Positions 1 to 9,596 of a stretch of DNA of 64,000 nt are shown here, piece by piece; the stretch's first letter is position 1; each line of letters opens with the position of its first letter. The position numbers and the translations under genes were made by a program. The notes under the pieces are model-generated. The model did no database searches. It was not told the DNA's origin and saw only the letters and a program-made list of their open reading frames with translations. The DNA is from Hyphomicrobiaceae bacterium (lineage in GTDB: Bacteria; Pseudomonadota; Alphaproteobacteria; Rhizobiales; Hyphomicrobiaceae): the NCBI GenBank assembly GCA_013214245.1, contig JABSQE010000011.1, forward strand, positions 1-64,000, given 5' to 3'.

Positions 1-1
1 C

Positions 2-547
2 CACCCAACAATGGTCCCTAAGAATTCTGCTATTGCCGAGGTATCTGGCGTCACAAACTGTGTTGCCATTGATTCTGATTTTGCAGGCAATCTATTATTC
101 GCCGGACCCGGTGCAGGAGCTAATGCTACTGCTTCAGCAGTTATGAGTGATATTGGTACTATAGCACACGGGTACTATGGCGCACCATTGTTGACATTAA
201 CTAATAAACTAAAGCCTTACACAAAAGCACCGGCCATACAACATCTGAGTGCTTATTACGTGCGGTTGGCTATTCATGATCGCCCTGGTGCCATGGCAGC
301 AATATCCTCTCGCATGGCAGAGCAAAACGTCTCGCTGGAAAGTGTAGTTCAGCGTCGATCGTCAAAGCAGATATGCAATTGCAATAATATAACTGATAGC
401 CAAACGAGAGAAGGCAATTACACTCACGTGGTTCTTGTTACTCATAACACATCAGAAACAGCAATGATGGCAGCAATTTCTTCAATTAAAGACGATGGCG
501 AAGTCGTATATCCACCTCAGATAATTAAAATTGAGCATTTAGTTTAG
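2..547 (+). CDS. hom: Homoserine dehydrogenase, C-terminal part (5' end outside window)
   Basis: NADP-dependent reduction of aspartate semialdehyde to homoserine, the branch point to threonine and methionine. The frame is open to the window edge (His-Pro-Thr-Met-Val-Pro...), so the gene begins upstream. The visible part carries the end of the catalytic domain, with NSAIAEVSGVTN and the GPGAGANATASAVMSDI motif typical of the family. A C-terminal ACT domain (about the last 95 residues, YYVRLAIHDRPGAMAAIS...) normally senses threonine. The stop is followed by a 0.7 kb gap; in many alphaproteobacteria glpX or recJ follows, and neither is visible here. Confidence 0.93.
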   Translation, partial: HPTMVPKNSAIAEVSGVTNCVAIDSDFAGNLLFAGPGAGANATASAVMSDIGTIAHGYYGAPLLTLTNKLKPYTKAPAIQHLSAYYVRLAIHDRPGAMAAISSRMAEQNVSLESVVQRRSSKQICNCNNITDSQTREGNYTHVVLVTHNTSETAMMAAISSIKDDGEVVYPPQIIKIEHLV

Positions 548-1274
548 GATTATCGCGGCTATGTTTATTACTATTTCAGACGTAACAAAATGCGTGCCGA
601 CTAGCGATAATTTAAAAAAAATTACAATCCTGTTACTATTCAATGTCTTTTAGATAGTTATTATTGCACGAAAATTAGATAAATTTTTTATGCTAAAGTA
701 ACACTACTTATTCACATCGTGAGTTTTTCCACTATTTTCTTCTTCTGATATTTTTGCACCGATGCCGAGCATTGAAAATACAGTGTAATGTATTGAGTTA
801 AATGATTATTAAGATACTAGTCCCTTCGTCATGCAGAGTGTACAATTAACTACCGTTCCATGTTGTATTATTACAAAACGTGGCTTCTAATTGCTCTATC
901 TTAGAGTTAAACCAATGTCCTCCAGAGAAGTAAGATCTAACTAGTTTAAATTTTAGTGTTTACTATTTAATTGAAGTTTTCATCAAATGGTATGGGAAGT
1001 TACTGTTTGAAGTGACGCAAAGTATCATTCATCTAGCCTTAGAAACATTATAGATCTTAACAGATATGTCATTAAATGTATAATTCATAAAATCATTTTA
1101 TTATTTATTCCCTAAGCTTGTTTTTTTGTCCTCTTAGAAGCAGCTTTCGTAACTTCTAGTTACAACAGCTAATTTATATCAGCAGAAAATAATAGCAGGG
1201 TGCAATTCTAGGTTTTATTCTTAAAATCAAGTCTTTTTTTTAATCGAGTAAAAACAAATTATGGATAAAATCGC
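548..1274. other. Gene-free interval between hom and serA
   Basis: About 730 bases of AT-rich sequence with stops in all frames. I see no tRNA, clear terminator or coding relic. It may hold the serA promoter at its right end. Confidence 0.5.
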
Positions 1275-2528
1275 ATGATAGCAACTGGATGTCTATCTTT
1301 GGCAAAAGATAAAATCAAGATTTTATTACTCGAAGGCATTAGTGATACAGCCTTATTAACCTTTAAGGAAAAAGGGTACAAAAATGTTGAGCTATTGACT
1401 GGCTCAGTTGATCAAATCGAATTGATCAAACGCTTGAATAACGTTCATATTCTCGGAATTCGATCTCGCACCCAGGTGACTGCTAATATACTAAATGCTG
1501 CCAATAAACTTATAGCCGTTGGATGCTTCTCTGTTGGAACTAATCAAATCGATCTTGCAACAGCACAATTGCGAGGAGTACCGGTTTTTAATGCACCATT
1601 CTCGAATACACGCTCGGTTGCGGAACTTACGATTGCTGAAATTATTATGTTATTTAGGAGGACTTTTTCACGCTCAACAGCAGCCCACTCTGGAGAGTGG
1701 CAAAAAACAGCTGCTCAAAGTTATGAGGTGCGTGGAAAAACCTTGGGTATAATTGGCTATGGCAATATTGGAACGCAACTAGCAAACCTAGCTGAAGCTA
1801 TGGGCATGCATGTGATTTACTATGATCATGTTGATAAGTTACAACATGGGAATGTAGAGGCTGCAGGATCACTAGCTAAGCTCTTATCTAATGCGGACGT
1901 GGTGAGTTTACACCTCCCACAAACACCTGAGACCAAAGGGATTATAGGACCTAATCAAATACTAGGAATGAAGGATGGCGCTTTTTTGATCAACAATGCG
2001 CGTGGTAATCTTGTCGATATTGATGCTTTAGTGGCAGCACTTAAAAGTGGAAAGTTAGCAGGCGCTGCAATTGATGTTTTTCCAATAGAGCCATCTTCCA
2101 ATGTAAAGTCTTTTAAAACATCACTTCAGGGTGTTCAAAATGTGATACTCACACCTCACGTGGGAGGTTCTACTGTAGAGGCTCAATCACGTATAGGCCA
2201 AGAGGTTGCTCTAAAGCTAGCAAACTATTCTGATATCGGAAATACTATTGGTGCGGTAAACTTTCCACAGGTTTTATTACCACCTCGCCCTGTCGGCACA
2301 CGTTTTCTGCAAGTTCACCATAATTCTCCAGGTGCACTACATCGCTTCAATGAGGTATTCTCAAAGTATAATATCAACATTATGGGACAATATCTAGAAA
2401 CTAGCGGTGAAGTTGGCTACGTAGTGCTCGATGCAGAATGTGTACGGTTTGACCCAAGGGAAATACTCAATAAAATTCGTGTATTAGATGGTACTATACG
2501 TGCTCGTATTGTACATCGTATAGCATAG
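1275..2528 (+). CDS. serA: D-3-phosphoglycerate dehydrogenase (short, ACT-containing type)
   Basis: Oxidises 3-phosphoglycerate to 3-phosphohydroxypyruvate, the first step of serine synthesis. At 417 residues it matches the short E. coli-like SerA (about 410) rather than the roughly 525-residue form common in alphaproteobacteria. The N-terminal substrate domain has the NAPFSNTRSVAEL motif. The Rossmann core has LGIIGYGNIGTQLA, the catalytic Arg lies in INNARGNLVD, the Glu in DVFPIEP and the His in LTPHVGGST. An ACT domain occupies about residues 345-417 and in the family mediates serine feedback. The ATG at 1275 gives the expected N-terminus. It stands alone, with gaps on both sides. Confidence 0.95.
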   Translation: MIATGCLSLAKDKIKILLLEGISDTALLTFKEKGYKNVELLTGSVDQIELIKRLNNVHILGIRSRTQVTANILNAANKLIAVGCFSVGTNQIDLATAQLRGVPVFNAPFSNTRSVAELTIAEIIMLFRRTFSRSTAAHSGEWQKTAAQSYEVRGKTLGIIGYGNIGTQLANLAEAMGMHVIYYDHVDKLQHGNVEAAGSLAKLLSNADVVSLHLPQTPETKGIIGPNQILGMKDGAFLINNARGNLVDIDALVAALKSGKLAGAAIDVFPIEPSSNVKSFKTSLQGVQNVILTPHVGGSTVEAQSRIGQEVALKLANYSDIGNTIGAVNFPQVLLPPRPVGTRFLQVHHNSPGALHRFNEVFSKYNINIMGQYLETSGEVGYVVLDAECVRFDPREILNKIRVLDGTIRARIVHRIA

Positions 2529-2820
2529 TAACATGCAAGATTGAATGTTATAATGTAAAATTTAACGCACCAATAAAATTGCTAACTATAAATAATAAAG
2601 CACCTGAAATTGTACCAGTTCTCAAGCATAATGAAAATAGTATATTGAATATTTCTAATTAAATAATATTTGCACTAGTAGTTTATGTCCTCTAATATAT
2701 CAAACATTTATGTGACGATTGGGTCTTAGTATTCACCAACTATTAAGTGCTAATACTTATGGTTTAGGGTTTTTTGTTTCAGAGACAGTAAATACTTCTG
2801 TATCTGGATTGGCAGGCTTG

Positions 2821-3216
2821 ATGTCTTTAAAAAAGAATACTAATAGAATATGCAGGTCAGCTGTTGCATTTCTAATGATCGTCATAATTGCACCGTCTAG
2901 CTTAGCACAGGCAGGAACTAGATCATACGATCAAAAACTTGATCGTTTAAGTGAATCTCTTGGTGCGATTCATTATCTGCGAGAGCTATGCTCATCTAAT
3001 GATGGGCAAAAGTGGCGTAACAACATGCAAGAATTGATTAATGCAGTAGGAACTTCTTCTGAACGTAAGGCAGTATTAGCGCGTCAATTTAATCGTGGAT
3101 ATCGAGGATATTCACATATCTACCCTAATTGTACACATCAAGCAAAAGCAACAATTAAAAGTTTTATAAAAGAATCTATAAAAGCAACTGACGAGTTAAT
3201 AAAATACTCGAAGTAG
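2821..3216 (+). CDS. DUF2385/TIGR02301 family secreted protein
   Basis: A short exported protein of a family found in alphaproteobacteria; function unknown. From the ATG at 2821 the product is 131 residues with an N-terminal signal peptide (basic start, hydrophobic VAFLMIVIIAPSSLAQA). The mature part has the family pattern: KLDRLSESLGAIHYLRELC, then DGQKWRNNMQELI and FNRGYRGYSHIYPNC, with two conserved cysteines likely to pair. The frame continues upstream to a TTG at 2719, but that would place the signal peptide about 35 residues inside, so I prefer 2821. Family call from motif recall; function not inferable. Confidence 0.75.
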   Translation: MSLKKNTNRICRSAVAFLMIVIIAPSSLAQAGTRSYDQKLDRLSESLGAIHYLRELCSSNDGQKWRNNMQELINAVGTSSERKAVLARQFNRGYRGYSHIYPNCTHQAKATIKSFIKESIKATDELIKYSK

Positions 3217-3562
3217 TTTTGCTAACAATTTTCTTTCTCCTATTTAAAAACTATCTTGTAACAAAAAGAGTTATTGATAGTTCAGAGAAAGTATTTATCT
3301 ACAATTTACTATAGCTATGGTAATGCAGCTCTATGTGAAGTGTGTTTTAGTTTTTGATTTAAAGTGTCTTTTTCAGGTTCATCAATACTTCAATAGTATG
3401 TTAAGTAAAGTGCCTACATTAAGGTTTGAGTAATCTACTTTTATAGCTATAATGGAATTGGTAAGCTCACAGCATCTACAACTATATCATAAACGTAATT
3501 AGGTTTTGCGCCAGTAAATTCGTAATTGGTGGGTGTAAAGGAAACTAATTTGAATGATAGAT
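3217..3562. other. Gene-free interval between DUF2385 and DUF2093 genes
   Basis: About 345 bases. On the minus strand an open stretch of about 40 codons (3447-3570), just downstream of the DUF2093 stop, has a coding-like composition but no start codon and no recognisable family; it may be a relic. Nothing else seen. Confidence 0.4.
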
Positions 3563-3766
3563 TTATGCTCTACCATCCATAATGCAACGCTTCAGTGATT
3601 CTTCAGCAGAGTAGTAAGGTTCTTGGCGAGCGACACTCCAGTAACGTAACTCTGATATTGGTATAGGCTTGCCACTAACAGCACACTTTACAAAATCACC
3701 TGGTATTAGAACTTGAAATTCCCCATCTAAATACTTAATGTGTGCTTTTTTTTTGAATAAAAACAT
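3563..3766 (-). CDS. DUF2093 family protein
   Basis: A 67-residue protein of a small alphaproteobacterial family of unknown function. The core pattern is clear: YLDGEFQVLIPGDFVKCAVSGKPIPISELRYWSVARQE. A paired Cys and a Trp-Ser-Val stretch suggest a small folded domain without signal peptide. It lies upstream of xseA on the same strand (64 nt gap after its relative order is taken on the minus strand, reading DUF2093 after xseA), an association common in Rhizobiales-like genomes. The ATG has AAAGG upstream at a good distance. Function cannot be deduced. Confidence 0.8.
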   Translation of the reverse strand: MFLFKKKAHIKYLDGEFQVLIPGDFVKCAVSGKPIPISELRYWSVARQEPYYSAEESLKRCIMDGRA

Positions 3767-3881
3767 TCAATCTAACCTTTCCTAAAAGTCTATATTTCAA
3801 TTTCCAATTAGTTTTCTTTAATAATGGTCAAAATAGTGTATTGTGTAAATTTCAGGCGTTAGCTTTAGCAAGCATAGCTTT

Positions 3882-5501
3882 TTAAAACAACGAGCCCTGC
3901 CCACTCTCTTTTTCGTCATTGATTTTATCATTGTTACATTTATTATCGTGCTGTACTTTTTTTAATTTGGAAGTTCTTATTGTGTGTTCACAGCTTTTAG
4001 TATCATGCAGGGCCCGAGCTCCAATTTTTCCATCATAAAATTCGATCTGTAAGAACATATCATTAGTTATATCATGCCTTGTTTTTATCGTTTGTCCACC
4101 GTAACTTCGAACAACTGCAAATCCGCGGGCAAGAACGCTTTGATAGCCAAGAGATACAAGTAGCTTGTTATTTTGCTCAATTGCCGTGCGCTTATTAGTG
4201 ATGTGTTGACGAAAGGATCGGTGTAAATTAGTGGTAACTGCAACTAAATATTCATTGCTCTGAGTGATACGCGAACATATGAATTCAGCGCTTATACGTG
4301 TTGCAATGGTTACAAGTGCATTTCTATTAATATTGATTATTCGCAAGTAAACGTCTTTATTTCGGTGCTGTAATAAAAACAATCTAGTTTGCATATTTTG
4401 TATACGAGCCAAAATAGTAGACGTATTAAGTTTATTTATGACTTTCATAAAACCAATGTTGTGCGCTTGCACAGCATTAATAACGCTCTTAGTTAACCGT
4501 TGTTCAACACTGTCGAAACGCTGCTGAGGTAATGCAATTAAATCTTGGGGGCGCATCAGTCCGCGGATCGCAGCACGAAGATTTATCTTTGCTGTTGTAA
4601 TGTATCTTCGAGCGGTAGATTTTAAGCGAATAGCAAAATTCTCTGTTTGTGCAGCAATATCGCTAAATTTCGGCACAGCCCATTCCGCGGCTTTGGTTGG
4701 GGTCGGAGCCCGTGCATCAGCTACCAAATCTATAAGAGTCCAATCGGTTTCATGTCCGACTGCTGAAATTAATGGTATTTTACTTTCTGCAACGGCACGG
4801 ACAACACACTCCTCATTGAAAGACCATAAGTCTTCAAGGCTGCCACCACCACGAGCGACGATTATAACATTAGGACGAGCTAATCCCTTCGAACCATCCA
4901 TTTGGTTGAATCCACAGATGGCCGAAGCAACTTCGGCGGCACTATTTTCGCCCTGTACATGAACTGGCCATAATATAACGTGTGTTGGACAGCGTTCGTT
5001 AAAACCATGCATCATGTCACGTAATACTGCACCAGTTAGTGAAGTAATGATGCCTACGACTCTTGGAAGAAATGGAAGCAACTGTTTACGACTCTCATCG
5101 AACAGGCCTTCACCAGCGAGTTTTTTTTTCCGCTGTTCAAGAAGAGCCATCAGAGCACCTAATCCCGCGGGTTCTATCGTTTCAATAATAATCTGATACT
5201 TTGATGAATTGGGATAAGTTGTAACGCGCCCTTTAGCTGTAACCTGCATTCCCTCTTCGGGTTTAATTTTAAGTTTTCCAAAAACACCTCGCCATATCAC
5301 CGCATCGATCTTAGCACGGTTATCTTTTATGGCAAAATAGCAGTGACCTGAAGCGTGTGGACCACGATAACCTGAAACCTCTCCTCGTAGAGATACATGT
5401 GAAAAACCTGTTTCGAGTGTGTTCTTTATCGCAACGGCGAGTTCTGATACTGAAAATTCTGTTAAATTACTTTTTGCACTTTGGTTAGGAGTTAGCTTCA
5501 T
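3882..5501 (-). CDS. xseA: Exodeoxyribonuclease VII large subunit
   Basis: Large subunit of the nuclease that degrades single-stranded DNA to oligonucleotides and takes part in mismatch repair; it works with XseB, not seen here. The 539 residues show an N-terminal OB-fold (about residues 15-110, with FSHVSLRGEVSGYRG), the catalytic domain (GVITSLTGAVLRDMMH, IIVARGGGSLEDLWSFNEE, SAVGHETDWTLIDLVAD, RAPTPTKAAE), a long helical middle and the conserved C-terminal GQGSLF. The next in-frame upstream start is a TTG one codon earlier; the ATG at 5501 is preferred. Divergent from purD, an arrangement conserved in alphaproteobacteria. Confidence 0.95.
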   Translation of the reverse strand: MKLTPNQSAKSNLTEFSVSELAVAIKNTLETGFSHVSLRGEVSGYRGPHASGHCYFAIKDNRAKIDAVIWRGVFGKLKIKPEEGMQVTAKGRVTTYPNSSKYQIIIETIEPAGLGALMALLEQRKKKLAGEGLFDESRKQLLPFLPRVVGIITSLTGAVLRDMMHGFNERCPTHVILWPVHVQGENSAAEVASAICGFNQMDGSKGLARPNVIIVARGGGSLEDLWSFNEECVVRAVAESKIPLISAVGHETDWTLIDLVADARAPTPTKAAEWAVPKFSDIAAQTENFAIRLKSTARRYITTAKINLRAAIRGLMRPQDLIALPQQRFDSVEQRLTKSVINAVQAHNIGFMKVINKLNTSTILARIQNMQTRLFLLQHRNKDVYLRIININRNALVTIATRISAEFICSRITQSNEYLVAVTTNLHRSFRQHITNKRTAIEQNNKLLVSLGYQSVLARGFAVVRSYGGQTIKTRHDITNDMFLQIEFYDGKIGARALHDTKSCEHTIRTSKLKKVQHDNKCNNDKINDEKESGQGSLF

Positions 5502-5660
5502 CAATGCTTAAGTCCACTAATTTTTTAGTTATAAATATTTTGAAGTTACAAGACTAAACTTTTTCGATAAGGCATAGTCAAGCACCATATGATATAAAAT
5601 TACTTGTTGTAATTTGCTTAAAAAAATGTGACGTAAGAACCAGAATAAGGACACGAAAAA

Positions 5661-6932
5661 ATGAACCTACTGCTTTTGGGAAGTGGAGGTAGAGAGCACG
5701 CTTTGGCCTGGACCTTGTGCTCCAGTCCTTTGCTCAATAAGTTATATTGCGCTCCAGGTAATGCCGGTATCGAGAGTATAGCATCTTGTGTCAATATCAG
5801 TCTCAACAATTTTTCTGAAATTATTGCTTTTTGCCGTGAAAAAGCAATTGAATTTGTTGTAGTGGGATCGGAAATACCACTGGTTGCAGGAATAGTTGAT
5901 GAGCTGATGGCAGTAGGAATTACTGTTTTCGGTCCGAGTCGGGCAGCTGCACAGTTAGAAGGCTCCAAAGGATTTGCAAAAGATTTCTGTAGAGAGTTCG
6001 GTATTCCAACGGCAGATTACGCTAGATTTTCTGAACTTGATGAAGCCATTAACTATGTTCAGAGGCAGAAACCACCAATTGTTATTAAAGCTGATGGCTT
6101 AGCTGCTGGCAAAGGAGTGGAGATAGCTCAAACAATATCAGAAGCTGTACAATCAGTTCGCGCCTGCTTCGCGGGTGCCTTTGGAACTGCCGGCTATGAA
6201 GTTGTAATAGAGGAGTTTTTAATTGGTCAAGAGGCCAGTTTTTTTGCTTTAGTAGACGGCTCACACGCGATTCCTCTGGGAACAGCTCAGGACTATAAAC
6301 GTCTTAGTGATGGTAATACTGGACCGAACACAGGTGGTATGGGAGCATTTTCTCCGGCGTTGGTTCTTACTGAAAAGCTTAACACTAAAGTGATGGAAAG
6401 CATTATTGTTCCAACGATCCGCGGCATGGCTGCACGAAGAATGCCTTACACTGGTGTACTTTATGCTGGTTTAATGATAACCGAAAAAGGTCCTCAACTT
6501 ATTGAATACAATGTACGATTTGGTGATCCTGAGTGTCAGGTCCTTATGTTTCGTCTTGAAACAGATTTGTTACCAGCTCTTCTCGCAACTTGTAATGGTA
6601 GTCTTAATAGATTGAAATTATTATGGAAGAATGATTCAGCACTAACGATTGTCATGGCTGCCGAGGGATATCCACATTCTCCGCAGAGAAATACGGAGAT
6701 AAAAGGGCTAGACGGTATAAATGAAACTGACGCAATCGTGTTTCATGCGGGAACAGTGCGTAAGAAAAATCGTATTCTAGCAAATAGCGGTCGCGTTTTA
6801 AATATCACAGCCCGTGGAAGGAACTTAAAAGATGCACAAAAAAAAGCATATGATGTAGCGAGAAGAATTGATTGGCCAGAGAGCTTTTATCGCGATGACA
6901 TTGGTGGGCGGTCAATTGAAAGCGAGAGTTGA
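5661..6932 (+). CDS. purD: Phosphoribosylamine-glycine ligase
   Basis: ATP-dependent ligation of glycine to phosphoribosylamine, the second step of purine synthesis. The 423 residues match the family length. N-domain LLLGSGGREHALAW and PGNAGI motifs, the ATP-grasp core with KADGLAAGKGV, and the loop LSDGNTGPNTGGMGAFSP followed by EYNVRFGDPECQ (metal and ATP ligands) are all present. AAGGA lies nine bases before the ATG. Transcribed away from xseA through a 160 bp spacer that must hold both promoters. No purine riboswitch-like structure was noticed in that spacer. Confidence 0.95.
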   Translation: MNLLLLGSGGREHALAWTLCSSPLLNKLYCAPGNAGIESIASCVNISLNNFSEIIAFCREKAIEFVVVGSEIPLVAGIVDELMAVGITVFGPSRAAAQLEGSKGFAKDFCREFGIPTADYARFSELDEAINYVQRQKPPIVIKADGLAAGKGVEIAQTISEAVQSVRACFAGAFGTAGYEVVIEEFLIGQEASFFALVDGSHAIPLGTAQDYKRLSDGNTGPNTGGMGAFSPALVLTEKLNTKVMESIIVPTIRGMAARRMPYTGVLYAGLMITEKGPQLIEYNVRFGDPECQVLMFRLETDLLPALLATCNGSLNRLKLLWKNDSALTIVMAAEGYPHSPQRNTEIKGLDGINETDAIVFHAGTVRKKNRILANSGRVLNITARGRNLKDAQKKAYDVARRIDWPESFYRDDIGGRSIESES

Positions 6933-7170
6933 GCCAATGGCCCTCTAATTAAAGATGCTTGCACGCACACATTTAAAGTAAACCGATTGTAACTTACGGT
7001 TATCTGATGAATAGTAATTATATACTTTTCTGAAACAAACTTAGATTACTCAATAACTACGTAACCGCTGTTTCACTAATACGTAAAAGTTCGGTAAAAT
7101 CAGAAATAAAAAAAGTTTCAGATCTCAATTTTCAAAACATTTATTAACTATGTGATAATATAATTATATA

Positions 7171-8031
7171 TCAAGGTTTAATCTTATTGCGTGCAGCTGC
7201 AGAATCTTCTTCAAGTGTCTTAAGCGAGGCAAGATTTGGCATTGATACGGTGTTATAACCGCAATCAACATAATGAACTTCACCGGTAACACCACCGGAC
7301 AGTGAGGATAATAAATAGAGAGCTGATCCTCCTACCTCATCTAAGGAAGGAGTTCGTTTTAAAGGGGAATGGTCGCGTTGAAAATTAAAAATGACACGCG
7401 CATCAGACACACCAGATCCTGCTAGAGTTCGCATAGGACCCGCTGACAAGGCATTAACGCGGATATTGTTGCAGCCAAGGTCAGTTGCTAGATATCGAAC
7501 TGAAGACTCCAGAGCAGCCTTTGCGACCCCCATAACATTATAAGATGGAACCCATCCAGTTGCCCCACCGTAAGTTAGCGTGATCATTGCTCCGCCATTT
7601 AGCATCAATTCAGCTGCACGTTTTGCTATTTCCGTAAATGAGAAACATGAGACTATCATAGTATTGACAAAATTCTCTCGTGAAGTATCTGCATACCTAC
7701 CTTGAAGCTCACGGCGATCTGAAAAAGCCAAAGCGTGCACTACAAAATCTATGGAGCCCCAAGTATTCTTTATCTTCGAAAAAACATTGTTGACGCTTTC
7801 GATGTTACTGACATCGCAGGGTACTATAATATCTGAATTTACAGTTCGCGCTAAGGGAACGACGCGACGTCCAAAAGCTTCACCCTGATAGGTAAAAGCA
7901 AGTTCTGCACCTTGGCCTGCAAGTATGCGAGCAATTCCCCAAGCTATTGAGCGCTCATTCGCAACGCCCATGATAAGACCTCGTTTTCCAGCCATCAATG
8001 GAGCTGGTTTTGCGATATCAATGTCAGCCAT
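7171..8031 (-). CDS. fabI: Enoyl-[acyl-carrier-protein] reductase (NADH)
   Basis: Reduces trans-2-enoyl-ACP in the last step of the type II fatty acid elongation cycle. The 286-residue SDR-type protein carries the FabI cofactor motif GLIMGVANERSIAWGIA and the FabI catalytic pair Tyr164 and Lys171 (Tyr-x6-Lys in SYNVMGVAK), plus LSAGPMRTLAGSG. The start is supported by GAGGA five bases before the ATG. It is the last gene of the minus-strand run fabA-fabB-fabI, separated from fabB by about 200 bases that contain a long hairpin. FabI orthologs are the usual triclosan target. Confidence 0.95.
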   Translation of the reverse strand: MADIDIAKPAPLMAGKRGLIMGVANERSIAWGIARILAGQGAELAFTYQGEAFGRRVVPLARTVNSDIIVPCDVSNIESVNNVFSKIKNTWGSIDFVVHALAFSDRRELQGRYADTSRENFVNTMIVSCFSFTEIAKRAAELMLNGGAMITLTYGGATGWVPSYNVMGVAKAALESSVRYLATDLGCNNIRVNALSAGPMRTLAGSGVSDARVIFNFQRDHSPLKRTPSLDEVGGSALYLLSSLSGGVTGEVHYVDCGYNTVSMPNLASLKTLEEDSAAARNKIKP

Positions 8032-8168
8032 TTTATTCCTCGTACACGTTTTTCAAGAAAGGTACTCAGCAAATTGAGTACTATTCTGACCATTACCGCC
8101 CGCAGACATGTAAGTTATAAATAAGTTGATCACGAGACGCTCGTTCTTAGGAGACAGGCTAAGGTTTG

Positions 8169-8207
8169 GTTTAGACTCGACCCAAGGTTTGGTGTCGCTG
8201 TCTAAAC
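8169..8207. promoter_or_regulatory. Long stem-loop between fabB and fabI
   Basis: Nested complementary blocks 8169-8176/8200-8207 (GTTTAGAC/GTCTAAAC), 8078-like inner CGAC 8178-8181/GTCG 8194-8197 and CCAA 8182-8185/TTGG 8089-like 8189-8192 give about 16 base pairs around the loop GGT. No T-run follows on either strand, so a factor-independent terminator is unlikely. It lies inside the presumed fabB-fabI message and may set fabI expression or mRNA processing. Confidence 0.5.
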
Positions 8208-8234
8208 AATAAAACATTGAAATAAAGGGTAATT

Positions 8235-9458
8235 CTAATATCTCTGAAATATCAAAGTTGCATTTGTTCCACCAAAGCCAAAACTATTAGACATAACAGA
8301 ATTTATATTTACATTATCCCGACGCTTCTGAAGTATTGGAATGCCGTTAAAATTTGAATCAAGCGTATCTATGTTGGCGCTAGCGCATACGAAATTTTCT
8401 TGCATCATAAGCAAAGAAAATATTGCTTCTTGGACACCAATGGCCCCTAGAGAGTGTCCAGTCAATGATTTAGTCGCAGATATCATAGGTATATTATTAC
8501 CAAAAACCTCAATGATAGCTTCAATTTCTCGCTGGTCACCAATTGGCGTCGATGTGGCGTGCGGATTAATATAATCTACTACACCAACTCCCTTTCCAGT
8601 AAAGCCCTGAATGGCTTGCCTCATACACCTTACAGCACCTTCACCAGAAGGGGCGACCATATCGAAGCCATCAGATGTTGCACCATATCCAACAACTTCA
8701 CCATAAACTCTAGCCCCTCGTGCCTTAGCATGTTCCAGTTCTTCTAAAACAACAACGCCTGCGCCGCCCGCAATAATAAACCCGTCACGATCTCTATCGT
8801 AAGCGCGACTAGCTTTTTGGGGTGTATTATTAAAATTAGATGACATGGCTCCCATAGCATCAAATAAAACGGACAGCCGCCAATCTAATTCTTCACATCC
8901 GCCTGCAAAAACTACATCTTGTCTACCCCACATTATCTGCTCAGCAGCATTACCAATACAATGCGCGGAGGTAGAGCATGCAGAAGAAATAGAATAATTT
9001 ATTCCTTTAATCTGGAAACTAGTTGCAAGTAAAGCCGATGGCCCCGAACACATTGCTTTCGGCACTTCAAAAGGTCCGATTTTTTTTGGGTTTTTATTAA
9101 GTGTTGTTTCCGCTGCACGCACTATAGCAACGGTTGATGGCCCCCCTGAACCCATGATAATGCCCGAGCGTTCATTTGTTACCTCGTATTTCTCCAACCC
9201 AGAATCTTTAATTGCCTGATCCATCGCAATATAATTCCAAGCTAACCCAGCCTCCATAAAACGCCGAGGTTTACGTGGAACTAATTCGTGCCAATCTAAA
9301 CTAGGGCAGCCATGAACTTGGCAGCGAAAACCTAGCTCTTTATACACGTCCGCATGTACAAGGCCGGATTTGCCGTCTCGTAGAGATAAGATAACGTCCT
9401 GATTAGAATTGCCAATGCTCGAGACAATACCTAGTCCAGTGACGACAACGCGCCTCAT
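8235..9458 (-). CDS. fabB: 3-oxoacyl-[acyl-carrier-protein] synthase I
   Basis: Condenses acyl-ACP with malonyl-ACP; with FabA it makes the unsaturated fatty acids. The 407-residue protein has the Cys-His-His triad: Cys161 in SSACSTSAHCIG, His300 in NPHATSTPIGD, His335 in LTGHSLGA. The beginning MRRVVVTGLGIVSSIG and the close to fabA identify it as FabB rather than FabF. AAGGA sits six bases upstream of the ATG. Followed by fabI on the same strand. Confidence 0.95.
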   Translation of the reverse strand: MRRVVVTGLGIVSSIGNSNQDVILSLRDGKSGLVHADVYKELGFRCQVHGCPSLDWHELVPRKPRRFMEAGLAWNYIAMDQAIKDSGLEKYEVTNERSGIIMGSGGPSTVAIVRAAETTLNKNPKKIGPFEVPKAMCSGPSALLATSFQIKGINYSISSACSTSAHCIGNAAEQIMWGRQDVVFAGGCEELDWRLSVLFDAMGAMSSNFNNTPQKASRAYDRDRDGFIIAGGAGVVVLEELEHAKARGARVYGEVVGYGATSDGFDMVAPSGEGAVRCMRQAIQGFTGKGVGVVDYINPHATSTPIGDQREIEAIIEVFGNNIPMISATKSLTGHSLGAIGVQEAIFSLLMMQENFVCASANIDTLDSNFNGIPILQKRRDNVNINSVMSNSFGFGGTNATLIFQRY

Positions 9459-9596
9459 GTTAAGTCCTTAATGGCTGCAAGCCTATTCTTGATATCATAG
9501 CCCGTGTGGCTCACATCTCTCAAAGTTTTTACTTCTTATGATATCTATATCTTCTATCCTTGACACTATTGATTAATTTGTCCTCTAAGTGCTAAC

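Noticed and set aside
4600..4962. 120-codon plus-strand frame within xseA
   Set aside because: Antisense shadow of the strongly supported xseA frame.
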